Source: a virus
Strand: one strand, 5' to 3'
DNA: 55,280 bases
Virus record (IMG/VR): IMGVR_UViG_3300025687_000004
Coordinates: 1-55,280 of that record
Below the pieces are notes generated by a model. It saw nothing but the letters and a program-made list of their open reading frames with translations. It did no database searches and had not been told where the DNA came from. The position numbers and the translations under genes were made by a program. This document shows positions 32,285 through 40,385 of the stretch, piece by piece; within the stretch, counting starts at the first letter, position 1, and each line of letters starts with the position of its first letter.

Positions 32285-34339
32285 ATGGCAGAAACTTTTT
32301 ACCCTGGTTTATCGAATCAACTTGATCCGAGAGCAGAGGAAATATACGTACTGAATCACCCCGATATACAGACACGGCGTTGGCTTAATCCTGATCGCTT
32401 TAATGATGTTAATTACGCTAGAGACTGGCTACAAAGAGGCGGTATATACGACTTTAATCCACGCCAGCACGATAGGAAAGGTTTTGAAAAGACGCTAGAA
32501 GGACGGCTTGAAAAAGGCTATAGTAGGCTAGCTCAAGATAGAGCAAGACTTGGCGGTTTAAATTATCCAGCATATCAAGGTAAAACACTTGCTCCAATGT
32601 CGGATTTGACGCAAAGAGCAAGAGGTCTGCAAGAATACTACGCAGGAAAACCAACGCCATATTCAAATAAAATATCTTCTGTATTATCTCGTCCTACTGG
32701 ATTATCTGATAATTCTATTTCTGGATTGCTAGAAAATACAGGTAATCGCCAAAGAGATTATGGCAATTCTCTGTTAGGTAAACTAAAAAAAGAATTTCGC
32801 TCATCTTATAACGATAGAGTAGATCGTTTTCAAAGAAAAAGTGGTAGAGATATTGACAGAGGCGTTGGCGAATTTAGAGGCAAACTTGGTGATATAAAGA
32901 CATTAAGCAGCAACCTTGATCAAAATGCTAACATTGCTACTGCTAAAGCTCTGCAAGGCTTATCTGGACAAAAGCAAGCAAGACGTAACTTGCTTATTGA
33001 TAATTTGGAGCAGTTTGGCAAGCAAAAACAAGGTCTTACTAATCTACAATTAAAAGCAGATAAAGCAGCTTTTGACGCAGAAGCGCAAGCTCCGTTTGAA
33101 AAAGCAAATAGATTAGAGGAAGTTTTAAATAGGGGTAATAACGCAATTAGAGGCGAACTTCACCCAGATTTAGAAAAGCCTATGGTTGATCAAATCAATC
33201 AGGCTATGACTGCATATAATACTCCCAATCAAAGATACCAAGGCGAAATGATAGCTGGCAGTAATCCAGAGCTAGACACTTCACAGGAGCTTATGGGGCG
33301 TTTAAGTTCTAAATTTAGAGATAGTTTTTATCCTGAAAGAAAAGAGCTTACAGGTAGATTAAGCAATGCGGAGAGAAGTGTTAGCGAATCTGCTTTAGAC
33401 AATGTTCCAGAAGCTATTAGAGGTCAAATAGATCAGCTAGAATACGCAGGAAAAAAACGCCTTAAATCTGATCTTGGAAGACTTTCTAATAAATACACAA
33501 GACTAGGTCAATATGGCTCGACTCAACATATGAGAGAAGCAGAGGAAAGGGCAAGAGAATTAAACGAATCTATATTAGAACAACGTAATAAACTTATTGA
33601 AGGTAATTTAAAAAACCAACTGCAAATGCAGCATCAGTCTAATATTGGTGATATAAAAAAGCTACGTATGCTTGGTGATCAAGGTCAGCAAGAGTTTGGT
33701 GATAGTATTAAAAATATTAGAGACCTGAATAGACTTGGCTCAACTAAATGGAAAAATCAACAAGCTGAGAATGAAGAGCTTTATAAAAACTACATGAACG
33801 AAGCTATGTGGATGTGGCCACACATGCGAGGTCAGGCTATGCGCAGTGGCAGAAGCGGGGCATTCTCTGATGTATTTAACACTATGAGGAATAATAATAT
33901 CAGCTTGGAGAATTTAGCTAATCTCAATACTAATTACCAAGAAATGGAAAGAGAAATAGATAATTACAGAACTCAAGTAGATAATCAAGCTAATCAATAT
34001 CAAGGTCAGATCAGCAGCTTACAATCTCAGCTTGATGAGCAAAGAAGATTATTAGCAGATCGTCAAAGACAGGCAGAGCAGGAAAGGCTTGCTGCGCAAA
34101 GAAGACTGCAAGAATCACAGCAAGAACAGCAAAGATTATCCAGTATTGTACCAAATTGGAGTGCTTTTAATCCGCGTAATTACGATAATGTAACGATATC
34201 TGCCCATGATCTAGCAAGAGAGTTTTATCGCTCGCAAGACCCAGCTATTGCAGAAAGAGCAAGAAATGATTCAGCTTTTCGTAATAGTATCGATAGTTTC
34301 CTTGGATATCCAAATCTAAACTTAGTCGTTAGAAGGTAA
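32285..34339 (+). CDS. Large helical internal/structural protein
   Basis: The 684-residue protein has an N-terminal segment (LNHPDIQTRRWLNPDRFNDV) and is then mostly charged helix, with heptads near the C-terminus (QISSLQSQLDEQRRLLADRQ). The size, composition and last place in the late block fit an ejection or internal core protein. The family is not recognised. It ends almost abutting the convergent coiled-coil gene on the minus strand (2-nt gap) with no clear terminator between them. Confidence 0.65.
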   Translation: MAETFYPGLSNQLDPRAEEIYVLNHPDIQTRRWLNPDRFNDVNYARDWLQRGGIYDFNPRQHDRKGFEKTLEGRLEKGYSRLAQDRARLGGLNYPAYQGKTLAPMSDLTQRARGLQEYYAGKPTPYSNKISSVLSRPTGLSDNSISGLLENTGNRQRDYGNSLLGKLKKEFRSSYNDRVDRFQRKSGRDIDRGVGEFRGKLGDIKTLSSNLDQNANIATAKALQGLSGQKQARRNLLIDNLEQFGKQKQGLTNLQLKADKAAFDAEAQAPFEKANRLEEVLNRGNNAIRGELHPDLEKPMVDQINQAMTAYNTPNQRYQGEMIAGSNPELDTSQELMGRLSSKFRDSFYPERKELTGRLSNAERSVSESALDNVPEAIRGQIDQLEYAGKKRLKSDLGRLSNKYTRLGQYGSTQHMREAEERARELNESILEQRNKLIEGNLKNQLQMQHQSNIGDIKKLRMLGDQGQQEFGDSIKNIRDLNRLGSTKWKNQQAENEELYKNYMNEAMWMWPHMRGQAMRSGRSGAFSDVFNTMRNNNISLENLANLNTNYQEMEREIDNYRTQVDNQANQYQGQISSLQSQLDEQRRLLADRQRQAEQERLAAQRRLQESQQEQQRLSSIVPNWSAFNPRNYDNVTISAHDLAREFYRSQDPAIAERARNDSAFRNSIDSFLGYPNLNLVVRR

Positions 34340-34341
34340 AT

Positions 34342-35220
34342 TCAATCCTGATGATCAATTATTGAAAAATCTTGAGACGAGTCTCCCATTAATTGCGGTT
34401 GCGCTCCTCCTAATATTGGCTGTCCATGCTGATTTAATATAGGTTCGCCATACGAAACATCTATTTGCTGCTGACTAATATTTGGGTTAGAACTTTCAAT
34501 TAAAAACGATTCACCAGGTTGAATAATTTGCGAATTATTTTGTTGAACTTCTGTAAAACTTTGAAAATCATCTTGCCCTGATTCTGTGTTCACCGAGTGC
34601 AAGTTATGTAAATTATTTTGTTGAACTTCCGAAGCGTGCTTTAAGCTATCTTGTTCTACAGCGTCAATAGATGAAATTTCAGAATTTATAAACTTATCAA
34701 TAGGCGCTTCGTTTTTTAGAGACTCTATTTCCTTGTCTTTGTATTGTATGATTTGCATTAAACGAGAATTTATTTCAAGTACCTTTTTTAAATTCCGCTC
34801 ATTCTGTTCCTGTGATTTTTCTAATTTATCCTTTTGTTGACTTAAAACCTTAATTGAAAAACGCAACGAATTAACTGTTCTATTTAGTGTAATAACTTCT
34901 TCGTTTATCTGATTTGAGCGCTTTAACACTGATTCTTTTTCTTGATGTATAGTTTGAATCTCAGACTTGAGCTTTTGAGAATCGTGTTGAGTTAATGTTA
35001 GAAGAGCAGCTTTTTCTTGTTTTAATTTATCAATTTCTGTCTGTTTTTTTTGCAACTCTACTGCATAAATAGGTATAAGATTGGTGTGCAAGTTAGCGTC
35101 TGCATTTTGACAATTATCAATTGTTGGCTGTGCAGTAGTTTGCTGCAATTGTTGAACGCTTGATTGAGCAGCTACATTATTGACATGTGCTGCTTGTAAA
35201 GATTTAAATTGTGCTTTCAT
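34342..35220 (-). CDS. Long coiled-coil protein of the surface-barrel operon
   Basis: The 292-residue protein has a Gln/Ala-rich start, a long coiled coil (about residues 54-175: LQKKQTEIDKLKQEKAALL and onward) and a Gln/Asn/Ser-rich, disordered C-terminus with two VQQNN repeats. It has no signal peptide. It begins 2 nt after the outer-membrane-barrel gene, so both are translated from one message. Coiled coil plus disordered Gln-rich tail is common in secreted effectors of Rickettsiales, but also in phage structural proteins. I do not recognise the family. Confidence 0.65.
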   Translation of the reverse strand: MKAQFKSLQAAHVNNVAAQSSVQQLQQTTAQPTIDNCQNADANLHTNLIPIYAVELQKKQTEIDKLKQEKAALLTLTQHDSQKLKSEIQTIHQEKESVLKRSNQINEEVITLNRTVNSLRFSIKVLSQQKDKLEKSQEQNERNLKKVLEINSRLMQIIQYKDKEIESLKNEAPIDKFINSEISSIDAVEQDSLKHASEVQQNNLHNLHSVNTESGQDDFQSFTEVQQNNSQIIQPGESFLIESSNPNISQQQIDVSYGEPILNQHGQPILGGAQPQLMGDSSQDFSIIDHQD

Positions 35221-35222
35221 AT

Positions 35223-35924
35223 TTAAACGCTCTTTCTAATACCAAGAATTACACCATGAATACCATAACGGCGATGCTGCACGTTGTCTATTTCGTTTAT
35301 TTTTTGAGGTTTGTTATAACCAAGATTAAAGTAATTATAAGAAAGTTCGGCTGTATAATTATCTGACATTTTGTATTCTGTACCTAGAGTGATCTTATAG
35401 GCAATACGATTCACTCTTTTGCTTTTTACAGTCTCGAGAGGATAATGCTCTTCATTTGATACAGCATAACCAGTAGCTTTTTCTTGTAACGTAGAAATAC
35501 CAATACCACCTCCTACAAAAGGTGTAAAGTTTTTCCAGTGGCAAATATCTTTATATCCATTTAAGAAGAACGCATGAGCCTTTGTTTTGCTTTCTATATT
35601 GAATTTATTATCAAATTTGTCGGTTGTTTTTTCTTTAGAATGAAACAAGAAGTAGTAATCAAACGCTCCTTCAACTTTTATTCCGTTAGAAAATTTATAA
35701 CCACCACCTATTTCTACTAAAGGAAAAGCATGAGATACTTTTATTTTACCTTTGTATTCATCATCTCTTATATGAAAAGGATTTATAGTGTTTAAACCAG
35801 TTCCACCTTTTATATAAAATTGGTTTTCTGAAGCATGAGCCGCTTTGCTTGTTGTTATTATGTATGTTGTAGCTAAAAATGGTGTTAAACCTAGTGCTAT
35901 TAGAATGTATTTTAAATAGTTCAT
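35223..35924 (-). CDS. Outer-membrane beta-barrel surface protein, Adr/Omp25-like
   Basis: The 233-residue protein has a signal peptide (hydrophobic LKYILIALGLTPFLATTYII, probable cleavage after AHA near residue 31). Alternating strands follow, of the kind in 8-stranded OmpX/Omp25 barrels: FYIKGGTGLNTINPF, LVEIGGGYKF, FTPFVGGGIGIST, YKITLGTEYKM, YTAELSYNYFNLGY. The pattern FVGGGIG plus AYKITLGTEY resembles Rickettsia Adr1/Adr2, surface proteins implicated in host-cell adhesion and complement resistance. The last residue is Val, not the usual Phe. A phage carrying such a protein suggests lysogenic conversion of the bacterial surface or superinfection control. Similarity is by eye. Confidence 0.75.
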   Translation of the reverse strand: MNYLKYILIALGLTPFLATTYIITTSKAAHASENQFYIKGGTGLNTINPFHIRDDEYKGKIKVSHAFPLVEIGGGYKFSNGIKVEGAFDYYFLFHSKEKTTDKFDNKFNIESKTKAHAFFLNGYKDICHWKNFTPFVGGGIGISTLQEKATGYAVSNEEHYPLETVKSKRVNRIAYKITLGTEYKMSDNYTAELSYNYFNLGYNKPQKINEIDNVQHRRYGIHGVILGIRKSV

Positions 35925-35949
35925 AATCTGTTTTATCCTTAATTGTTAT

Positions 35950-36429
35950 TTAATGTTTTGATTGAATAGACAAGTACAAAAGAGCCAGAGCATCAGCCTC
36001 ATTGTCATCTTTAGGATTATGCCCCTGCTCTACAACTGCTGTTATAACTTCTTCTTTACTTGCATTACCTTTTCCTGCTATGAATTTTTTAATAGTGCCG
36101 ACTGGTACGCCTTCATAGGGAATTGTATTTTTTTCACACCATGAAGTGAGTGAAGCTAAAAAACCACCATATGCATGAGCAGCATCAACTCCTAAATGTC
36201 TACGTACTGCTTCAAAATACACTATGTCAATTTTATCAAATGTTTGTTGCGTCTCTTCTAGCCATTTTGCAAATCTCAAATATCTCATACCACCACCTTC
36301 AAAACGACTTGGTTTAAAACTTATCGTTCCACTAGTGATGACTTTATTCTTATCGCAAATAGCCCAGCCTGTAGTTGTACCTAGATCAAGACTGAGAACT
36401 GTGAGATTAGTCTTTGTAGTTGATTTCAT
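35950..36429 (-). CDS. RuvC-like Holliday junction nuclease
   Basis: The 159-residue protein is a RuvC/RNase H-fold nuclease: Asp15 in VLSLDLGTTTGWA, Glu73 in VYFEAV, and the C-terminal acidic set in DDNEADALALL (Asp141, Asp142, Asp146). Length and motif spacing match phage-encoded RuvC relatives that resolve branched DNA before packaging. The gene is 26 nt downstream of a TGTGGTATAAT promoter on the minus strand. It leads the operon that continues with the surface barrel and the coiled-coil protein. Confidence 0.87.
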   Translation of the reverse strand: MKSTTKTNLTVLSLDLGTTTGWAICDKNKVITSGTISFKPSRFEGGGMRYLRFAKWLEETQQTFDKIDIVYFEAVRRHLGVDAAHAYGGFLASLTSWCEKNTIPYEGVPVGTIKKFIAGKGNASKEEVITAVVEQGHNPKDDNEADALALLYLSIQSKH

Positions 36430-36454
36430 ATAATTAGCGTTTACTTAACTACTA

Positions 36455-36463
36455 ATTATACCA
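36455..36463 (-). promoter_or_regulatory. Extended -10 promoter of the RuvC/surface-barrel operon
   Basis: On the minus strand TGGTATAAT, preceded by TG, repeats the form seen at 8480-8490 and 54318-54328. It places the barrel operon under the same promoter class as late plus-strand units. Confidence 0.65.
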
Positions 36464-36676
36464 CATCTAGCCGCTTTGAGTTCTACAGCCTACTAAAATG
36501 GAACCAAGAAAGCTGTAGAACTCAAATAACCAATTAAAATATTGAAGTAGCCTATACTTATGGGAAAGGTAATGATTAAGTAATTAATTAATCTGGCTAC
36601 TTCATCTATCAATCTATCAGATGCATAATATTTTTGCAATCTAACTCACTATATTGACCGAATTATCTTTAAAATA
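36464..36676. other. Non-coding region with two long inverted repeats
   Basis: No gene is seen. A perfect 15-bp inverted repeat TTTGAGTTCTACAGC / GCTGTAGAACTCAAA (36475-36489, 36512-36526) encloses 22 nt. A 10-bp one TGAAGTAGCC / GGCTACTTCA (36543-36552, 36595-36604) encloses 42 nt. The region separates the end of the recombination operon from the RuvC promoter. It could be a regulatory RNA, operator, attachment or origin site. Confidence 0.5.
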
Positions 36677-36714
36677 AATAGTCCACAGACTTATTGACAA
36701 TTTTGTGGATTATT
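36677..36714 (-). terminator. Terminator-like hairpin at the end of the recombination operon
   Basis: AATAGTCCACA (36677-36687) and TGTGGATTATT (36704-36714) pair with one mismatch, overlapping the end of the last operon gene. On the minus strand a T-rich stretch follows. The two arms also resemble DnaA boxes (TGTGGATTA against TGTGGATAA), so an origin role is an alternative. Confidence 0.4.
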
Positions 36715-36837
36715 TTCTTTGTAATTTATTGTAGTGTCTGTATATCTAGCAAGCCAATCAAGAATGTCATGTAATTCCAATTCAGGCTCACTATTTGTTA
36801 AACAAAAAATTAATGAGTCTTTATGAACTTTTGGCAT
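36691..36837 (-). CDS. Small acidic protein after HU
   Basis: The 48-residue frame starts at ATG 36837, 4 nt after the HU stop, with AAAGAG upstream. Its sequence is not low-complexity (PKVHKDSLIFCLTNSEPELE, then DILDWLARYTD). It is short but coupled to HU in the same direction and ends inside the terminator-like hairpin, so it is probably the last gene of the operon. The family is unknown. Confidence 0.55.
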   Translation of the reverse strand: MPKVHKDSLIFCLTNSEPELELHDILDWLARYTDTTINYKENNPQNCQ

Positions 36838-36841
36838 CTCT

Positions 36842-37117
36842 TTACTTATTAACAGCATCTTTCAATTTCTGTCCAACCTTAAATCTAGGTTGTTTATATG
36901 CTGCAATCTGCAAAACCTCACCAGTTCTAGGATTACGCCCCGGTCTTGCTGCCACATCCGCAACCGAGAAATTACCAAAGCCAACTAGCTGTATTTCGTT
37001 ACCTTCAGCTAGTGCTGACATAATACTACTAGTAAAAATATCAATTACTTTATTAGCTTCGTCTTGAGTAATATTTTGTTGATTGGCAATATGCTTTACA
37101 AATTCAGCCTTGTTCAT
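36842..37117 (-). CDS. hup: HU/IHF-family DNA-binding protein
   Basis: The 91-residue protein is a full-length HU family member: NKAEFVKHIANQQNITQDEAN (dimer helices), IQLVGFGNFSV, and the DNA-binding arm with RPGRNPRTGEVLQI. The closing FKVGQKLKDAVN helix is complete. HU/IHF bends DNA and assists recombination, replication initiation and packaging. Its place in the Bet/exonuclease operon and the presence of an iteron origin in this genome fit both uses. Confidence 0.95.
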   Translation of the reverse strand: MNKAEFVKHIANQQNITQDEANKVIDIFTSSIMSALAEGNEIQLVGFGNFSVADVAARPGRNPRTGEVLQIAAYKQPRFKVGQKLKDAVNK

Positions 37118-37137
37118 ATGATAATTTCCTTATTTAG

Positions 37138-38004
37138 TTAATTGGTAGACTTATTCAAAATAAGTTTTTTGTTTATATAGTCAATACAAGCATCTATTAT
37201 TTTTTCTGGTAACTCATCTATGCTTTCAACTTGTGCTTTTTGTAACCACAAATCCACAGTTTCTTGAGGAACATTATGTAATTCTATAAGCTCCTGTAAA
37301 GCAAAATATTTTTTTAACTTTGCCTCGTTTTGAGTAACATGACTCTCGTTTTCTTCGTCTTCAATATAACGCTCTAAAGCGTTTTGATTAGTGTTGTTTT
37401 CGAGTACAGTTTTTGTGTTTTCTGCAAAAGACTTGCCTTCCATTTCTTCGGCAGTTGGTTGCTGAGTAATAATTTCAGGAAAAGCCTTACGCAGTGCTTG
37501 AGCTTCTGCACATTTTGCTAATTGACCAAATGGTCTTTTTAGCCACATCGCATTAGGAGCAGTAGAATCTTTTCTTGCGGTAGCGTAATTCTCTAACCAA
37601 TATTCTTTTGCGGTAAATTCAACTATATTAGTCCCAACCAGTTTTTTAACTGTAACCTTACACCATTCAGGATATGAAATACTTACTCCACCTAGTTTAG
37701 TATTAACTGTATCACCATATTCTGGCTCGCTAACTCCTGCATATTTATTACTACGAGCAGCTTGAATACGATATAGACCAATACCTGGCATAATTGTATC
37801 TTTCATAGATTTAGTATTTTTGTCCCACATTGGCACTATATGTACTGGTTTTTGCATTGGGTCAAGCTTACATGCTTTGCAGTATTCAATTACCATCTGT
37901 ATACTGTCGTCTTTAGCTCCGGTATATAGACTGCTTTTTAAAGCAGATAATACTGCGCTGTCTATTTCATTATTTGTTTGTTGTACCAATTGGCTCATAA
38001 TCAC
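37138..38004 (-). CDS. bet: Phage recombination protein Bet (Red-beta/RecT-type annealase)
   Basis: The 288-residue protein shows the Bet core: VIEYCKACKLDPMQKPVHIV, MPGIGLYRIQAARSNKYAGV, EPEYGDTV, KRPFGQLAKCAEAQALRKAF. These are single-strand annealing proteins working with a 5'-3' exonuclease, here the YqaJ gene four kilobase-steps upstream in the same operon. The C-terminal 90 residues are charged and variable. The start could be ATG 38004 or, two codons later, ATG 37998. Two OB-fold genes lie directly upstream. Confidence 0.92.
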   Translation of the reverse strand: MIMSQLVQQTNNEIDSAVLSALKSSLYTGAKDDSIQMVIEYCKACKLDPMQKPVHIVPMWDKNTKSMKDTIMPGIGLYRIQAARSNKYAGVSEPEYGDTVNTKLGGVSISYPEWCKVTVKKLVGTNIVEFTAKEYWLENYATARKDSTAPNAMWLKRPFGQLAKCAEAQALRKAFPEIITQQPTAEEMEGKSFAENTKTVLENNTNQNALERYIEDEENESHVTQNEAKLKKYFALQELIELHNVPQETVDLWLQKAQVESIDELPEKIIDACIDYINKKLILNKSTN

Positions 38005-38009
38005 CTCAA

Positions 38010-38231
38010 TTATTTTATTAAATGTACTCTTGTTGCTATATCTTCAGTAGCTGACTGCTCGAGTATGAATTTCACTTTTTTATTTTTTATAAATTCGTCT
38101 AAGTTAGAAAGTTTTTCGACATTTTGAGCACGAAAAATACAATATTTTCCGTTACCGTACTTTATCAATCCCAAGCGTTGCTTTTTTTTAAACGTTAAAA
38201 TTTTTCCTTCTAGCCACTCTTCTTTAGACAT
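38010..38231 (-). CDS. Cold-shock-like OB-fold protein
   Basis: The 73-residue protein follows the cold-shock domain plan: WLEGKILTFKKKQRLGLIKYGNGKYCIF replaces GTVKWFNxxKGFGFI-type strands, and it ends ATRVHLIK like the closing A-x-NV strand. The aromatic RNP residues are only partly kept. It forms a tandem pair with the next upstream gene, which has the same length and ending (ATRIEIIK). Both probably bind single-stranded nucleic acid near the annealase. Assignment is by fold pattern, moderate. Confidence 0.65.
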   Translation of the reverse strand: MSKEEWLEGKILTFKKKQRLGLIKYGNGKYCIFRAQNVEKLSNLDEFIKNKKVKFILEQSATEDIATRVHLIK

Positions 38232-38235
38232 ATTT

Positions 38236-38451
38236 TTATTTTATAATTTCTATTCTTGTTGCATTCTGTACACCATGTGCAATTTCAATGCTTAATATTA
38301 CTGACATGCATTTTGTTAATTTTTCTATAGCATTATTTCTAAAATGAAACGGCCATATTGATATATTTCCGCTGCCGTCATCAAGTTTAACTAAAGCTGT
38401 CTTTAGCTTTGGATTTACTTCTTGTACTACTCCTGTTTTAATTTCGCTCAT
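38236..38451 (-). CDS. OB-fold protein, paralogue of its neighbour
   Basis: The 71-residue protein (TGVVQEVNPKLKTALVKLDDG, FHFRNNAIEKL, ATRIEIIK) has the strand order of a cold-shock domain and aligns end to end with the 73-residue product at 38010-38231. FHF may stand for the FVHF motif of cold-shock proteins. Five nt separate the two genes, and two nt separate it from the YqaJ exonuclease. Single-strand binding during recombination is a reasonable inference. Confidence 0.65.
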   Translation of the reverse strand: MSEIKTGVVQEVNPKLKTALVKLDDGSGNISIWPFHFRNNAIEKLTKCMSVILSIEIAHGVQNATRIEIIK

Positions 38452-38453
38452 AA

Positions 38454-39377
38454 TTATCCTTTTAATGAAAAAACTCTATAGCTACCGCTTTCCTTCAAGC
38501 ATTCCTGATAAATATCAGAATATTCAGATTTTAGCTTATTTGTATCTAAGCTTGCTCTACCTTTGCTGTTTTTCCATGTAGCATAACAGTGTCCTTCTTC
38601 TCCTACTAAAACCTCATTTTCTTGCATATAATCCTTAATACATAACTGTAGGCCTTTTATCTCTTCAGATATTGTTTTCTCACGAGCTTTTAGGTCTTGA
38701 AGAACGCATACTTTTTCTAAAATCGTATCGTTAGCTCTAACCTCAAGACCATTGGCCTTTGGGTAGAGTTTTGCTGCATCTTCTTGAGTTCTAGGTTTTG
38801 GTGGAACTCCTGCTAATACATGATTATTCCAGAATTTTTTAGCTGCTCTTATAAGCTGGCTTTCTTTGACTTCGTCTTTATCATAGCGATATATACGAAA
38901 ATCTTGACCACCGATTAGAACTGCTATATCTACTCTTTGTGCGCCTGTTATTGCTGCATAATAGCCAACTTGATACAAATAGCTTTCTGGTATCTGATCT
39001 GTACCTTCCTCGCCCCAGCAAGTAACTTTCATTTGATTAGCAGTCTTACATTCTAGAATATGGCGATTGCCTTCATCGTCAATTACCCAGTAATCCAAGT
39101 TACATGCTATGAATGGATATTCACTATGGCGGATAAGGCCTGCTGGCTTTTCTATCTTGAAGCCTGTGCGTTTTGCGTATTCTTGAGCAACAACGTCCTC
39201 TAAGACATTCCCCCAGTAAGCAGCTTCACCTGCTGTATCTTCTGCTATACCTTCAGCAGTTTTTTCAAAATATACGTCAAGTTCTGTACGAAAGTTATTA
39301 ATTCCGAGGATAGCTCCCAAATCAGAGCCTCCTATGTATGTTTTTCGCTCTTCGAGCCACGCTTGTTTATTAGTCAT
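38454..39377 (-). CDS. YqaJ-type viral recombinase/exonuclease
   Basis: The 307-residue protein carries the YqaJ PD-(D/E)XK nuclease set: RKTYIGGSDLGAILG, AAYWGNVLEDVVAQEY (Glu), FIACNLDYWV (Asp), HILECKTA (Glu-x-Lys) and SYLYQVGYYAAIT (Gln-Tyr). It would degrade one strand of double-stranded DNA to give single-stranded tails for the Bet annealase. The last 70 residues form a helical appendage. It overlaps the upstream gene by 8 nt. Confidence 0.92.
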   Translation of the reverse strand: MTNKQAWLEERKTYIGGSDLGAILGINNFRTELDVYFEKTAEGIAEDTAGEAAYWGNVLEDVVAQEYAKRTGFKIEKPAGLIRHSEYPFIACNLDYWVIDDEGNRHILECKTANQMKVTCWGEEGTDQIPESYLYQVGYYAAITGAQRVDIAVLIGGQDFRIYRYDKDEVKESQLIRAAKKFWNNHVLAGVPPKPRTQEDAAKLYPKANGLEVRANDTILEKVCVLQDLKAREKTISEEIKGLQLCIKDYMQENEVLVGEEGHCYATWKNSKGRASLDTNKLKSEYSDIYQECLKESGSYRVFSLKG

Positions 39378-39900
39378 TTTTCCAACCTTTTTTCAATTCA
39401 CGCCATTGTAATTTTTCTTTTTTACGAGTAACTAAATTAAATTCATTATCTCTTTCAACATAATCACCAAAAGTTATAAACATCTCTAATGTTGAGATAT
39501 CCGAAAAGCCTGAAATTTCAAACAAGCTTTCTCCATTCTGCACTATAATTAATAGCTTTTCTCTATCTATATGAGAGACCTCGCTGTTAGATTTGTGAAT
39601 GTAGTTATCCATAAAATAATCAGAAAAACCGAGTGGTAAATCGTCGCTGTAACAATTTACTGGGAACTCAAATTTAAACTTTTTTTCTATTTTATTTTTA
39701 CACTTAGTAAATTTTTCAAAAGCTATTCGGCAATCTTCAGTCAGCTTATAATTCAGTTCCCACAGATGCTTTATATTGTGTTTCAGACACTCGTCGCCAT
39801 AAGCTTGTCTAAGACTTATTGCAGCTTTCTTGAATTTCTTTTGTTCCTGTTCTGAATCAAGTAATTCTTCGTAATATTGATATTCATCTTTTTTCGCCAT
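39370..39900 (-). CDS. Hypothetical protein upstream of the exonuclease
   Basis: The 176-residue protein is charged, with a helical first half (YYEELLDSEQEQKKFKKAAI) and a mixed second half (DREKLLIIVQNGESLFEISG). No known domain or signal peptide. It is coupled at both ends (8-nt overlap with the exonuclease, 17-nt overlap with the small gene upstream), so it belongs to the recombination operon. Confidence 0.65.
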   Translation of the reverse strand: MAKKDEYQYYEELLDSEQEQKKFKKAAISLRQAYGDECLKHNIKHLWELNYKLTEDCRIAFEKFTKCKNKIEKKFKFEFPVNCYSDDLPLGFSDYFMDNYIHKSNSEVSHIDREKLLIIVQNGESLFEISGFSDISTLEMFITFGDYVERDNEFNLVTRKKEKLQWRELKKGWKND

Positions 39901-40033
39901 AACTCCTCACGCATTCATTCAATTGCTCTCTTAGCTGATAAATCTCACTTGACTCGTTAAACTTACCATTAGCTGCTATCAACTGCTTCAAGGTCTTTAA
40001 GGTCTTTACATCTCGTGCTTGTTTTTCACTCAT
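39884..40033 (-). CDS. Very small helical protein
   Basis: This 49-residue frame (SEKQARDVKTLKTLKQLIA, then ESSEIYQLREQLNECV) starts in the stop codon of the upstream 47-residue gene (ATGA) and overlaps the next one. The chained overlaps argue that it is a real gene. Predicted to be two short helices. The function is unknown. Confidence 0.55.
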   Translation of the reverse strand: MSEKQARDVKTLKTLKQLIAANGKFNESSEIYQLREQLNECVRSYGEKR

Positions 40034-40173
40034 AACGTTTTTACCCATTCATCTAATTCTTTTGCAGTTTCGTGATCAAAATCTTTTATAATTCCTTTTT
40101 TTTCTAATGCTTTGGTCATTTCTAAGCATATTTTAAACAGTTCTATAGACTTTTTATCTAACTTTTTACTCAT
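40030..40173 (-). CDS. Very small charged protein with strong ribosome-binding site
   Basis: This 47-residue frame (SKKLDKKSIELFKICLEMTK, then DFDHETAKELDEWVKTL) is preceded by TTAGGAGGTG at a correct distance, one of the best Shine-Dalgarno sites in the window. It overlaps both neighbours by ATGA-type junctions. It is helical and amphipathic; the family is unknown. Confidence 0.65.
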   Translation of the reverse strand: MSKKLDKKSIELFKICLEMTKALEKKGIIKDFDHETAKELDEWVKTL

Positions 40174-40385
40174 GCCACACCTCCTAAAATCAACTGACCT
40201 TTTCTATATGGCATTACTTCGTTATAAGTTATAAAAATCTTATCGCTGATTTCTAGGTTTTTATCTATTTTAAACATGTAATAAGGTTCTGACTTGTCTT
40301 GTTTTTTAAAAATATGAACTGGTCTTTCGTGTTTGCGCAAACCTTCATAATAACCTTTGTAGATAAATTCTTCTGTGTTATTCAT
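40170..40385 (-). CDS. Small hypothetical protein
   Basis: From ATG 40385 the product has 71 residues (NNTEEFIYKGYYEGLRKHER). An ATG at 40403 would add six residues and overlap the upstream gene more deeply. It is beta-rich with a HIFKKQDKSEPYYMFKID centre. It ends in the start of the 47-residue gene. The function is unknown. Confidence 0.6.
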   Translation of the reverse strand: MNNTEEFIYKGYYEGLRKHERPVHIFKKQDKSEPYYMFKIDKNLEISDKIFITYNEVMPYRKGQLILGGVA

